Assembly (NCBI GenBank): GCA_022565665.1
Contig: JAIUMI010000001.1
Span: forward strand, 124,001-188,000
DNA: 64,000 nucleotides
Source of the DNA: Glycocaulis sp.
GTDB taxonomy: Bacteria; Pseudomonadota; Alphaproteobacteria; Caulobacterales; Maricaulaceae
Direction: 5' to 3'
Position 1 is the first letter of the stretch, and every line of letters starts with the position of its first letter. Below the pieces are notes generated by a model. That model saw only the letters and a list, made by a program, of their open reading frames with translations, made no database searches and was not told where the DNA came from. A program made the position numbers and the translations under genes. Shown here piece after piece: positions 8,636 through 16,906 of this stretch.

Positions 8636-9478
8636 TTAGCGATTAGACGGTTCAAAATGGACGGTAATGCGGCGCCACTGCTGGTACTGGCCCGCAGGCA
8701 TAGCATAAGGCGCGCATTCGATCACCGCGCGCACCGCCCGCTCACCCGCCAGGCGCAGATACGGATTGGACGAGCCGAGTACGCGGTTGGAATCGAGAAG
8801 ACGCGGCGGGGCACTCAAGGTTCCATCACGCTCCAGCTGCACCTCCACCGATACCCGCAAGGCGGCAGGATCGGGCGCATCGGCCGGCTCGCGCCAGCAG
8901 CGGCTGGCCTGACTGCGGAACAGATCGGCCATGGTCGCGGTCATCGCGGTACCCGCGCCTGCGCCCTGACGGGTCTCGCCTTCCTCTGCCGGGCGTGCGG
9001 GCGCGCTGGTCTGGCGCGACCGGTCCACCAGCGTGGACAGGGCATCAAGGTCCAGACCCTGCTGCTGTTGCGGGCGTTGCTGGGGCTGCGGGCGCTCTGG
9101 CTCCGGGCGCGGTTGAGGTTGCGGCGGCGTGGGCTCCGGCTCCGGTTCGCGTACCGGTTCGGGCTCAGGCTCGGGCTGCGGCTCCTCGGTGGGCGGCAGC
9201 GGAATGATTTCCGGCTCTGCCTCGCGCGGTTGCGGCCGGGGTTCCGGTTCCGGCGCCACGGGCTGGGGACGCTCGATCACCTCTTCGGGTTCCGGCTCGG
9301 GCTGCGGATCGGGCCGTGCGGCGCGGATATTGGTGATGTCCGACAGCGTGACCAGCTCGACCGGCACCAGCACGCTGTCCGCCATCTGGGTGGTAGCGCG
9401 CGGAAAATAGATGAACGCGCTCGCAAACACGGCGAGGTGCAGGACCAGCGACAGGATAAAGCTGGAGACCGCACGCAT
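8636..9478 (-). CDS. tolA: TolA-like energy-transducing protein
   Basis: TolA bridges the TolQR motor and the outer membrane. The 280-residue product has one N-terminal transmembrane helix (about 8–27, with the SxxLH-type motif SLVLH). A long linker of about 110 residues follows, made almost entirely of Pro, Glu, Gln and Arg (repeated PEPEP and PQPQP). A folded C-terminal domain contains CWREPADAPDPAALRVSV and the YLRLAGERAVRAVIEC helix. Enterobacterial TolA has a long Ala/Lys helix in place of this linker, so this one looks more TonB-like. The tol context decides the name. Confidence 0.88.
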   Translation of the reverse strand: MRAVSSFILSLVLHLAVFASAFIYFPRATTQMADSVLVPVELVTLSDITNIRAARPDPQPEPEPEEVIERPQPVAPEPEPRPQPREAEPEIIPLPPTEEPQPEPEPEPVREPEPEPTPPQPQPRPEPERPQPQQRPQQQQGLDLDALSTLVDRSRQTSAPARPAEEGETRQGAGAGTAMTATMADLFRSQASRCWREPADAPDPAALRVSVEVQLERDGTLSAPPRLLDSNRVLGSSNPYLRLAGERAVRAVIECAPYAMPAGQYQQWRRITVHFEPSNR

Positions 9479-9504
9479 GGGGCCAGGCCCTGCCTTTCGT
9501 TTCG

Positions 9505-9936
9505 CTACTGGTTCAACGGATCGGTGACGAGACCGATATTGGCGTATCCGGCCGCGGAGATACGCGCCATCACGCGCATGACATCGCCATAGCCCACCGC
9601 CTCGTCCGCCCGGATATAGACACGCGCCTCAGACCCGGTACGCGAGATCGCCTCAAGGCGCGGAACCAGCTCGTCAAAGCCGACGCGGGTCTCCTGCAGC
9701 CAGATCGTGCCATCGGCCTGGATGGTGATGGTCAGTGGCTCTTCGGACGTGGTCATCGCCCGCGCCTCGGTGTCGGGCAGGTTCACGTCCACACCCACGG
9801 TCAGCAGCGGCGCGGCCACCATGAAGACGATCAGCAGGACCAGCATCACGTCCACATATGGCACGATGTTGATCTCGGCCTTCGGCTTCCAGCGGCGGGA
9901 GCCGGAACGGCTGGCGCTATCGATCGAGCCAGCCAT
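9505..9936 (-). CDS. tolR: TolR, ExbD/TolR-family motor protein
   Basis: TolR is the plug/stator partner of TolQ in the proton-driven Tol motor. The 143-residue product has the family transmembrane segment INIVPYVDVMLVLLIVFMVAAP, in which Asp29 is the conserved proton-pathway residue. A periplasmic domain follows (VYIRADEAVGYGDVMRVMARISAAGY). Its start is separated from the tolQ stop by 2 nt. Confidence 0.96.
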   Translation of the reverse strand: MAGSIDSASRSGSRRWKPKAEINIVPYVDVMLVLLIVFMVAAPLLTVGVDVNLPDTEARAMTTSEEPLTITIQADGTIWLQETRVGFDELVPRLEAISRTGSEARVYIRADEAVGYGDVMRVMARISAAGYANIGLVTDPLNQ

Positions 9937-9938
9937 CT

Positions 9939-10592
9939 CTAGCCCTCCCGCCCGGCGAGCGCGGAGAGATCGTCAACAAAGCCCTCCAGCCGGACCGCAT
10001 AGCTGGCCAGGCGCGAGGACAGCGCATTGAAGAAGATCACGGCAGGGATCGCGGCCACAAGGCCCAGGCCCGTTGCAAACAGCGCCTCGGCAATACCGGG
10101 CGCCACGACGGCCAGATTGGTGTCACGCGAAGCCGCGATGGAGCGGAACGAGTTCATGATGCCCCATACCGTGCCGAACAGGCCGATAAACGGCGCCGAT
10201 GAGCCGACAATGGCGAGAATGCCGAGGCCCTGCTCCATCCGGGTCAGCTCGCGGTTGGCTTCCGCGCCGCCGGACTTGGCGACCGAGAAGCTGTCCCAGT
10301 CGCGTACCGCAGCGGCAAAAACGCGCGAAAACGGATCCTTGGGATTGCGGGCATAGCGGTTGGCCAGCTCGTCCACCGAGCCACCGGCCCAGAAATCCTC
10401 TTCGAACCGGCGGGACTGGGCATCGGCCTTGCGGAATTGCAGCCATTTTTCAATCGCCACCGCCCAAGACCAGACGGACATGAAAAGCAGGATGGCCATG
10501 ACCGCCTTGACGATGATGTCCGCGCGCATGAACAGGTAGAAAATCGTCAGTTCCTGGGCTGGCTGGGCCAGTTCGACGGCAACGCTTTCCAT
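9939..10592 (-). CDS. tolQ: TolQ, MotA/TolQ/ExbB proton channel protein
   Basis: TolQ is the proton-channel subunit of the Tol motor in the inner membrane. The 217-residue product has three transmembrane helices: near residues 15–45 and two in the segment from IVGSSAPFIGLFGTVWGIMNSF to AEALFATGLGLVAAIPAVIFFN, which carry the family signature. The ATG at 10592 is chosen because GAGGGA lies about 8 nt upstream; an earlier ATG at 10643 would add 17 non-conserved residues. It is the first gene of the tol block. No ybgC homologue precedes it. Confidence 0.96.
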   Translation of the reverse strand: MESVAVELAQPAQELTIFYLFMRADIIVKAVMAILLFMSVWSWAVAIEKWLQFRKADAQSRRFEEDFWAGGSVDELANRYARNPKDPFSRVFAAAVRDWDSFSVAKSGGAEANRELTRMEQGLGILAIVGSSAPFIGLFGTVWGIMNSFRSIAASRDTNLAVVAPGIAEALFATGLGLVAAIPAVIFFNALSSRLASYAVRLEGFVDDLSALAGREG

Positions 10593-10789
10593 TTGGCTTC
10601 CCTCTAGCTCCCGGTCGGCAGGTCTGGCGTGATTTAACGGCACGCAATGGCCACGCCAAGCATGTCAGGCTGTCCGTCCCGCACGTGTTCCCTCCTTGCG
10701 GACCGGTCAGCGTTCTTTGCGCGTGATTGGGGCGATTTGAAGGAGGAAGGGTTAAGGACGCGTTCGGATTTGCAGTTCCTGCAGCCGGT

Positions 10790-12124
10790 TTACCCCAGCG
10801 CCCTGACCACCTCGCCCAGCGCGTCGCGCAGGAAGAAGGCCCCCGCCTGCCCCCGGCCCAGCACCAGCGTATCGGGAAAATGCTCCGCCAGAATCTCCGC
10901 GTGGCTGGCCTGCTGCACGGCAAGGCCCGGTGTCGGCAGGGGAAAGCCCTGACGCACATGGGTAACCGCCTCTGCCAGCACACGGCTGCCGGGCGTGAGA
11001 ACGCCCATGCGGGCGAGCTCGTCTGTGATCCGGGCCGAACGCGCGGCCTCGCTTCGGTGCGCGTTGAGGATCACCTCCACAGTCAGGTGATACTGCCCGT
11101 CCCGCATCGGGCGGCCTTGCACATTCGGGTAGAGCGTGACGCGGTAGCTCGCGAATTCCGGATCATAATTCGTGATGTAAAACAGATCGGTAGCAAACGG
11201 ACGGTCGACCACGGCATGATAGAGCGCCAGCCCTGATGTCATGCGTGGCGGCGGGCCCGGCGGCAACAGGCCGGCCGCGCGCAAGAGCAGCGCGCCCGGC
11301 ACGCTCCAGACCAGTTTTTCAGCATCGAGCCGGGTGCCATCCGTCAGCGTCAGGCGCGCACCGCCCGCGGGCAGCGGCTCCACCTTCCCGGCGGCGAGCC
11401 CTGTGCGGATGGTCACGCCTTCTTCGCGGGCTATGGCCTCAAGCCTTTGTGCCCAATGGCCAATCCCGCCGCGCGCCGGGTAGCGGAACACCCGCGAGGG
11501 ATCAGACGGCGCGCCTTCATCGCGCGAATGGAAGGCCAGACGCGCATCGTGAACCGGATCGGCTTTTAGCTCGCGGGTGCGTTCGGGGCTGAACATCACC
11601 AGCCGCGACAGGCCGTAAAGGGCAGCGACGCCCGGAGAAAGTTCGTGCGGGGCAAGCCCGGTGATTTTTGTGAGTGCCGGGGCGAGCACATGGTCCAGCG
11701 CCGCCACCCCGAACCTGCCTCTCAGATATTCCTCAACTGTTTCAGCGTGTTCGCCGTTCGCACCGGCTTCGAAATACCCTGCCTCGACCGCTTCGCGGAG
11801 AGCGCTTGAGAGGCCATTGATATCGAGAAAGCCGGTTGCCTCCTGAAAACGCCCTGCGAAGAAGGAGCCGGATGGTAACTGGTTGAATTCCAGCCAGTTT
11901 TCGCGAGGGGTCAGCGCATCGGCATCGAGCCGGACATCACCCAAGCGCGGTACGAAGCGGGTGCCGTTATCGAACTCGAAGCCTTCTATCACCGGCAGGG
12001 AGCGCATCAGCCCGCCAAGCTCGCTCTCACGCTCCAGCAGTGTGACCGCAAAGCCTTTCCGTTTCAGCAGGATGGCAGCCACCAGCCCGACCGGGCCGCC
12101 CCCGACAACGACCGCGCCGCTCAT
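10790..12124 (-). CDS. FAD-dependent oxidoreductase of the glycan cluster
   Basis: The 444-residue product begins with a Rossmann dinucleotide-binding motif VVVGGGPVGLVAAILLKRKG and a following ELGGLMRS segment. This layout is typical of the flavin amine oxidase / protoporphyrinogen oxidase / UDP-galactopyranose mutase superfamily. A second FAD-contact region (REEGVTIRTGLAAGKVEPL) and a C-terminal VTHVRQGFPLPTPG...LVLGRGQAG region are also present. The natural substrate cannot be read from sequence. Its start overlaps the cytidylyltransferase by 4 nt, and it is the last of six linked genes, so I infer a redox step on a nucleotide or lipid-linked sugar. A catabolic amine oxidase is less likely from the context. 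Confidence 0.7.
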   Translation of the reverse strand: MSGAVVVGGGPVGLVAAILLKRKGFAVTLLERESELGGLMRSLPVIEGFEFDNGTRFVPRLGDVRLDADALTPRENWLEFNQLPSGSFFAGRFQEATGFLDINGLSSALREAVEAGYFEAGANGEHAETVEEYLRGRFGVAALDHVLAPALTKITGLAPHELSPGVAALYGLSRLVMFSPERTRELKADPVHDARLAFHSRDEGAPSDPSRVFRYPARGGIGHWAQRLEAIAREEGVTIRTGLAAGKVEPLPAGGARLTLTDGTRLDAEKLVWSVPGALLLRAAGLLPPGPPPRMTSGLALYHAVVDRPFATDLFYITNYDPEFASYRVTLYPNVQGRPMRDGQYHLTVEVILNAHRSEAARSARITDELARMGVLTPGSRVLAEAVTHVRQGFPLPTPGLAVQQASHAEILAEHFPDTLVLGRGQAGAFFLRDALGEVVRALG

Positions 12125-12867
12125 TGACCCGTCTCCGTGAAATGCTTCTGATGGACGCCGCCATTAATCGCGGCGACCTCCGGATGCGCATCCAGAAAAG
12201 CCACGACATCATAAAGGCTTATCGCCAGCGGATCGCCGCCAACCCCGTCTATCAGCGCCTCCACCATCGCCATGTCCGCCGGTTCATCGACCGTGATGCG
12301 ATAGTCTGGCCGCCTAAGCTCTTGTGGTGCCTCCATTTTTATCAGCCGGAAGCGATCCGGCCTTGTGTAGAGGAAGGGCGTCACATGCTCGCGCTCGAAC
12401 GGTTCAGCCGCCTCGCGCGCGGCAAGCTCAAGGGCGGTGCGGGCGATGATTTCTGCGTTGATCCCCCGTGGATAGCCGCCATCAGACCCGCAGGAGAGAT
12501 GGTCAGGGCGCTCGTCCCCGAACACCGCCAACGCCTTGTCAATCAACGCAGAATCGATGAGCGGGCAGTCCGCCGTGACGCGGACGATCATGTCGGCTTC
12601 GGTGAGGGCAAGCGCCCCCGCGAACCGGGCCAGCACATCATCGCGCGAGCCGCGCGCGACGGGGATGGCAAGGCTGGCGCAGAGATCGACAATCGGATCA
12701 TCGGCCTCCTCCGCGCTGGTGGCCACGATGATGTCAGACAGGGTTGCGCTGCGCTGGAGCCGCTCGATAACGAGCTGGAGCATCGGGCGATTTGCCAGCG
12801 ACATCAATGTCTTGCCAGGAAGCCGGGATGAGGTCATGCGCGCCTGGATGATCGCTGCGGCCTTCAT
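12121..12867 (-). CDS. SpsF-type cytidylyltransferase / glycosyltransferase family protein
   Basis: The 248-residue product starts with AAIIQARMTSSRLPGKTLM, the nucleotide-binding loop of the SpsF/NeuA/KdsB family. DMIVRVTADCPLID follows, with the metal-binding Asp. Such enzymes activate nonulosonic acids as CMP-sugars, or cap a related sugar. The order with a NeuB-type synthase and a PseG-type hydrolase fits CMP activation of a pseudaminic- or legionaminic-like acid. It overlaps both neighbours by 4 nt. I cannot tell which acid is used. Confidence 0.78.
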   Translation of the reverse strand: MKAAAIIQARMTSSRLPGKTLMSLANRPMLQLVIERLQRSATLSDIIVATSAEEADDPIVDLCASLAIPVARGSRDDVLARFAGALALTEADMIVRVTADCPLIDSALIDKALAVFGDERPDHLSCGSDGGYPRGINAEIIARTALELAAREAAEPFEREHVTPFLYTRPDRFRLIKMEAPQELRRPDYRITVDEPADMAMVEALIDGVGGDPLAISLYDVVAFLDAHPEVAAINGGVHQKHFTETGQ

Positions 12868-13868
12868 AAGAGCTCCTCCAGGCAGAGTGCCGCGACCCGG
12901 TCTGCCGCCTCGGCACCGACGATATCGAAGGCGCGCGCGGCGCGGGCATTGATATCCGCCGGACTATCCAGCGCCGCCAGGATCGCCTGCGCCGCCGTTT
13001 CTGGACTGGAATCAACGGCCAGCGCCAGATTCTGCCGGTCCAGCGCGAACACGTAATCCGCCGTTGTATCCCACGGCACGCACAAGGCCGGACGGCCGAG
13101 CGCGAACGCTTCGTAGGTCGTTCGTCCACCCAGCGTCACAACGGCATCGGTGGCGGCAATCGCGCCGGCAAGTGACGCAGGCTGATCAATGATTTCAATA
13201 GCTTCATCGACCAATTCGAGCAGGTTCGTGCGCCTTTGCGCCTCCCACCCTGCCCCGATCACGGCACTCAAATGCACCGGCAGGCCACGCGCATTGATGT
13301 CGCGATGCAGGGCGGCGAGCAGGGACTCGGTGAGCCCGCCTGGATCCGAACCGCTCAAGGCAATCAATAGTTTAGAGGTCTTTCCAGCCTCCAGAACCAC
13401 GGGCGCAACGGGGCGCAGGGCCAGCACTTCGGGGCGAACCATGTGGAGGTGTGCGCCCACCTCTATCCGCCGCGCCAGAGGCGGATCGGTCTCGGTCAGA
13501 ACCGGATCATCAACTATCGCCAGATCACTGGAATAATGGCCGATTCTGGAACTGGCGAGCAGCACGACACGCCCCGCCCCGGCGCCATAATGAGCCTCAC
13601 TATCCGCCTGCGTCAGATCGGGCCGGTCGGCGACCAGCAGGTCCGCCGGGAGCGTGCGTTTCAGGGCGGATAAGGCCGCGTCCGCATCAGGGACAAGCTG
13701 GACGTCAGCGCCCTCCAATTCGATGAAGGAGCGAAGAGAAACATCAGCCTGCGCAATGACTTGCACATCTGCGCCGCGCCGGAGCAATGCGGGGACAAGT
13801 GCCTGGCAACGGGTGAGATGACCGATCCCGGCATCCCCGCCTCCGCCTGTCCAGATCACTACCCGCAT
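12864..13868 (-). CDS. PseG-like UDP-sugar hydrolase
   Basis: The 334-residue product opens with the GIGHLTRCQALVPALLRRGADV segment characteristic of PseG. PseG removes UDP from UDP-2,4-diacetamido-2,4,6-trideoxy-altrose in pseudaminic acid synthesis. A C-terminal GT-B-like half contains KLLIALSGSDPGGLT and DAVVTLGGRTTYEAFALGRPALCVPW, the nucleotide-sugar binding region. Start and stop overlap the neighbours (TGATG and ATGA). Sequence is divergent from textbook PseG, so the exact substrate is inferred. Confidence 0.72.
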   Translation of the reverse strand: MRVVIWTGGGGDAGIGHLTRCQALVPALLRRGADVQVIAQADVSLRSFIELEGADVQLVPDADAALSALKRTLPADLLVADRPDLTQADSEAHYGAGAGRVVLLASSRIGHYSSDLAIVDDPVLTETDPPLARRIEVGAHLHMVRPEVLALRPVAPVVLEAGKTSKLLIALSGSDPGGLTESLLAALHRDINARGLPVHLSAVIGAGWEAQRRTNLLELVDEAIEIIDQPASLAGAIAATDAVVTLGGRTTYEAFALGRPALCVPWDTTADYVFALDRQNLALAVDSSPETAAQAILAALDSPADINARAARAFDIVGAEAADRVAALCLEELL

Positions 13869-14923
13869 CAGGCCTTCAGCGCCTCCCAGGTGAGGACAGA
13901 GCCTGCTGCGAGGTCTCGCGGGACGGAAATTCCGATAATCTTTTCAGCATCATAGGGGTCTATGCCGTGACCCGGGCGCTTGGTATCGAGATGATCAGGC
14001 GTGATCACCTCCCCGGCCTTGAGACCCTTCTTAAGTACAAGAGATCTAACGGAAACTTCGCGCTCGCGCACTTCGGACGGGAGAATGCCGGTGCGTACGC
14101 CGCCTATTGCCGCCTCCAGACGGCGGATTTCGCGGCACAGATCGCTAAACTCTTGAGGCGATGAGGAAAACCAGTGATCCGGCCCGTCCGCGTCCTGATC
14201 CCAGGTGACGTGGCGCTCCACTATCTTGGCCCCCAGAGCCACAGATCCGAGGGCCGCCGTTATACCTATCGTATGGTCTGAAAAGCCTATGACGGCGTCC
14301 GGAAACACCCCTTTGAAGGCGGGAATAGTCGCAAGGCTCACCTCTTCCATCGGTGCCGGGTACTGGGCGAGGCAGTGGAGCACCGCAAACGGCACATTTC
14401 CCGCGCGCAGCGTGTCGACCGCGCGGACCGTTTCAGGAAGGAGCGATTTTCCGGTCGAGAGGATGACCGGCTTGCCGGTGCGCGCCAGATGCTCGAGCAG
14501 GAATTTGTCGCGCACATCCGAGGAGGCGACTTTCCACAGCGGCACGTCGAGGCCCTGGAGGAAATCGACACCGTCCAGGCTGAACGGGGTGGAGAAGGGA
14601 ATGACGCCCTTCGATTTTGCGTATTCAAACAGGGACTTGTGCGCCGCGCGCGGCAGGGCCAGCCGGTCAAACAGGCCGCCAATGGTCTCCGTGCGCTCGC
14701 GCCCTTCCCGGCCCCAGGTCAGAACCCTATCAGGATCGGCCACCAGCTCGGCGGCGCTATAGGTCTGAAATTTAACGGCATCTGCCCCTGCCGCCGCCGC
14801 CATATCGACGAGTTCGCGCGCGCGCTCCGGGTCGCCATCATGGTTGGCGCCAATCTCGGCGACGATGAAGCAGGGCGCGTCCCCGCCGACCGTGCGGCCG
14901 GAAACCTTGAAACTCGCTGCCAT
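13868..14923 (-). CDS. NeuB-family nonulosonic acid synthase
   Basis: These enzymes condense phosphoenolpyruvate with a 6-carbon amino sugar to give a 9-carbon nonulosonic acid (sialic, legionaminic or pseudaminic). The 351-residue product has the TIM-barrel motifs FIVAEIGANHDGDPERA, ADAVKFQTY, IPFSTPFS and GFSDHTIGI, with the metal ligand region KIVERHVTWD. A C-terminal SAF (antifreeze-like) domain includes KGLKAGEVITPDHLDTKRPG. The ATG at 14923 overlaps the preceding stop; an upstream in-frame extension is not conserved. Neighbours favour a pseudaminic or legionaminic route. Confidence 0.9.
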   Translation of the reverse strand: MAASFKVSGRTVGGDAPCFIVAEIGANHDGDPERARELVDMAAAAGADAVKFQTYSAAELVADPDRVLTWGREGRERTETIGGLFDRLALPRAAHKSLFEYAKSKGVIPFSTPFSLDGVDFLQGLDVPLWKVASSDVRDKFLLEHLARTGKPVILSTGKSLLPETVRAVDTLRAGNVPFAVLHCLAQYPAPMEEVSLATIPAFKGVFPDAVIGFSDHTIGITAALGSVALGAKIVERHVTWDQDADGPDHWFSSSPQEFSDLCREIRRLEAAIGGVRTGILPSEVREREVSVRSLVLKKGLKAGEVITPDHLDTKRPGHGIDPYDAEKIIGISVPRDLAAGSVLTWEALKA

Positions 14924-15609
14924 CAGATCCCCTCCGCCCAGAACACCGTCCAGACATGGCGTTCGGTTTCGTTTGTCTTCCAGAGCTCCACCCGCTCCGC
15001 GTTCGAGATGACAAAGCCTGCCGCTTTCAGCATCGCCTCGCCCGCCGCCCTGTCGTGGAAGGAATAGAGCGCGCCGGCGTATGGCCCTGCGCGCTCGTCC
15101 AGGAGATACGTGCCGCCGCCGCGATGCGCGCCGAGCCCGGCAAACCAGCTGTCGGGGTGGCGGAACTTCACCCACAGCATCCCGCCGGGTTTGAGGAGCG
15201 CGCGGGCGCGGGCGAACCCGTCCGCCATGCCGCTCTCGGTATCGATGAAGGGGCTGTCCCAGACGATGAGGTCAAAGGGCTGGTCAGGTGAGAGCACGTC
15301 CTGAAACGCGCCAGTCAGCACGCGCGCTTTCATCCCCGCAGCGGACAGGATCGCGCGGCAATTGGTGGCGGCCTCTTCAGAGATATCGACGCCGAGCGTT
15401 TCAAACCCCTGCCGCTCCAGCGCGAAGAGATTGCGGCCATTGCCGCAGCCAATCTCCACCGCGCGCCGCTTCGCGTTTCCGGCTCGGTCTGAAAAGCGCG
15501 TGCCCAGGAAGCGCACCAGATTTTCGTCCGGCCAGCTGAGGACATGGGCGAGCGCCTGTGCCCCCCAGAAGGCGGCAACGCCGGTGCGCACTGCGCTTTC
15601 CTCCGCCAT
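14923..15609 (-). CDS. SAM-dependent methyltransferase of the glycan cluster
   Basis: The 228-residue product has a class I methyltransferase fold: motif I VEIGCGNGRNLFALE near residue 50, the acidic end of strand 2 (FETLGVDIS), motif II-like FDLIVWDSPFID and post-motif LLKPGGMLWVKFRHPD. It sits between the ATP-grasp gene and the NeuB-type gene, with 1-nt overlaps on both sides. I infer methylation of a sugar intermediate or of the finished glycan. Some related proteins carry no known substrate. Ordinary length for a stand-alone methyltransferase. Confidence 0.75.
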   Translation of the reverse strand: MAEESAVRTGVAAFWGAQALAHVLSWPDENLVRFLGTRFSDRAGNAKRRAVEIGCGNGRNLFALERQGFETLGVDISEEAATNCRAILSAAGMKARVLTGAFQDVLSPDQPFDLIVWDSPFIDTESGMADGFARARALLKPGGMLWVKFRHPDSWFAGLGAHRGGGTYLLDERAGPYAGALYSFHDRAAGEAMLKAAGFVISNAERVELWKTNETERHVWTVFWAEGI

Positions 15610-16775
15610 CAGATCGCCTCCACGGGCACTGCGGCTGCCAATCGCCCGGCCATGCGCATGCCCTCCAGCTCGTCTCCGGTCAGCATCACCATGAAGCCAC
15701 GCTGCAGGGCGCTCGCCCCGTCGATCAGCGGCCCCAGCCTGTCGCCTGCATTCAGCGCGCACTTGACCGCGATTCGCCCGTCTTCAGCGATTGGCCCGGC
15801 AAAGTCCGGTACGGCGGTAACCCGCCCCGGCGGCACGGGGAGGAAGGAGAAGAAGGCGGGGCGCTGGAAGGCGAGCGGCGCCATCACCTGCCCCATCAGC
15901 ACCAGCGAGATGAAGCTCTCCATCACGTTCTGGCCATAGCAGAGCGGCAGGAACGCGGAGTGGATGGCGTGGCCGGACGGGCGCGGCGCGAGCTCGATCA
16001 GGCTCACCTCGCCTGCCTCGCTGACCATCATGTCGGCATGGAAGAGCACGTTATCACACCGCAAGGCCTTGAAGGCTTTTGCCGCGATGGTGGCCACCGG
16101 CGGGCTGACCGCTTCGCCCGCCGGGTCTCTGGCGAGATAGCTGATCGCCTGGCGGTGGGGCGCAGGGGTGAGCATTTTCCAGCGGATCGACAAGAGCCGC
16201 ACCTCGCCGCCAATCACCGCGCCATCAACGCCGATCTCGCGGCCCGTCAGGGCTTCCTCGGCAAGCCAGTCCGCGCCTTGAAGCGTGGCCGGCAACTCGC
16301 CTTCCCGCTCCACCAGCGCCACGCCCCGGCTGCCGGAGCCGGAACGGGGTTTGACGATCAGCGGGAAGCCCAGCATCTCCGCCGCTGCGCGCAAACCTGC
16401 CGCGTCGCCGACGCTGATCTGGCGCGCCATCGGCACGCCTGCGCCCACGAAGGCTTCGCGCATGGCCTGCTTGTCATTGGCAAGGCGGGCCGCGTGTCCG
16501 GTCACGCCTTTGAGGCCCAGCGCGTCATTGACGATACCCGCGGTGATGAGGGGCCTTGCGAGCGGGGCGGGCACGAGGAAATCGGGGCGGAACTCGGCAG
16601 CGATTTTCAGCACCGCTTCAGCGTCCATCAGATCGACATGGGCAAAGCTCGACGCCGCGCCCGCGCCTTCTGCGTCGGCCCTTCCATCAAGTGCCAGCAC
16701 TTCGGCGCCCAGCGCCCGGGCGATGGCGATCGGGTCTGCCTGCTCTCTCCCGGCGCCAATGGCGAGCGCGCGCAT
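15609..16775 (-). CDS. ATP-grasp family enzyme, first gene of the glycan cluster
   Basis: The 388-residue product has an N-terminal Rossmann-like region (FLVPAPLARPLITAGIVNDALGL). An ATP-grasp domain follows with GFPLIVKPRSGSGSRGV (glycine-rich loop and nucleotide Lys), NVLFHADMMV and EVSLIELAPRPSGHAIHS (metal-binding Glu and Arg). These enzymes join a carboxylate to an amine, thiol or other acceptor using ATP. The ATG at 16775 is preceded by GGGGAC; an extension to 16877 looks non-coding. As the promoter-proximal gene it may ligate an acyl or aminoacyl group to the cluster's sugar, which is inference. Confidence 0.72.
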   Translation of the reverse strand: MRALAIGAGREQADPIAIARALGAEVLALDGRADAEGAGAASSFAHVDLMDAEAVLKIAAEFRPDFLVPAPLARPLITAGIVNDALGLKGVTGHAARLANDKQAMREAFVGAGVPMARQISVGDAAGLRAAAEMLGFPLIVKPRSGSGSRGVALVEREGELPATLQGADWLAEEALTGREIGVDGAVIGGEVRLLSIRWKMLTPAPHRQAISYLARDPAGEAVSPPVATIAAKAFKALRCDNVLFHADMMVSEAGEVSLIELAPRPSGHAIHSAFLPLCYGQNVMESFISLVLMGQVMAPLAFQRPAFFSFLPVPPGRVTAVPDFAGPIAEDGRIAVKCALNAGDRLGPLIDGASALQRGFMVMLTGDELEGMRMAGRLAAAVPVEAI

Positions 16776-16906
16776 GGTCCGTCCCCATGGTCTTGTTGGT
16801 GCAACGCAAAAGAAAATGCCGCGCGGCACTCGCGATTTGCGTTTTCGCGTTCTAGTTTCTCGCCCAAGGTTTGACACTGAAACGCTATAGCCAAGGGTTA
16901 ACGATC

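Noticed and set aside
10593..10789. Small gene or RNA between tolQ and the FAD oxidoreductase
   Set aside because: No start with ribosome site and no strong stem; most likely the tol promoter region.
15558..16874. 438-codon open frame on the plus strand opposite the ATP-grasp gene
   Set aside because: The ATP-grasp motifs are on the minus strand and the gene is joined to its neighbours by overlaps.
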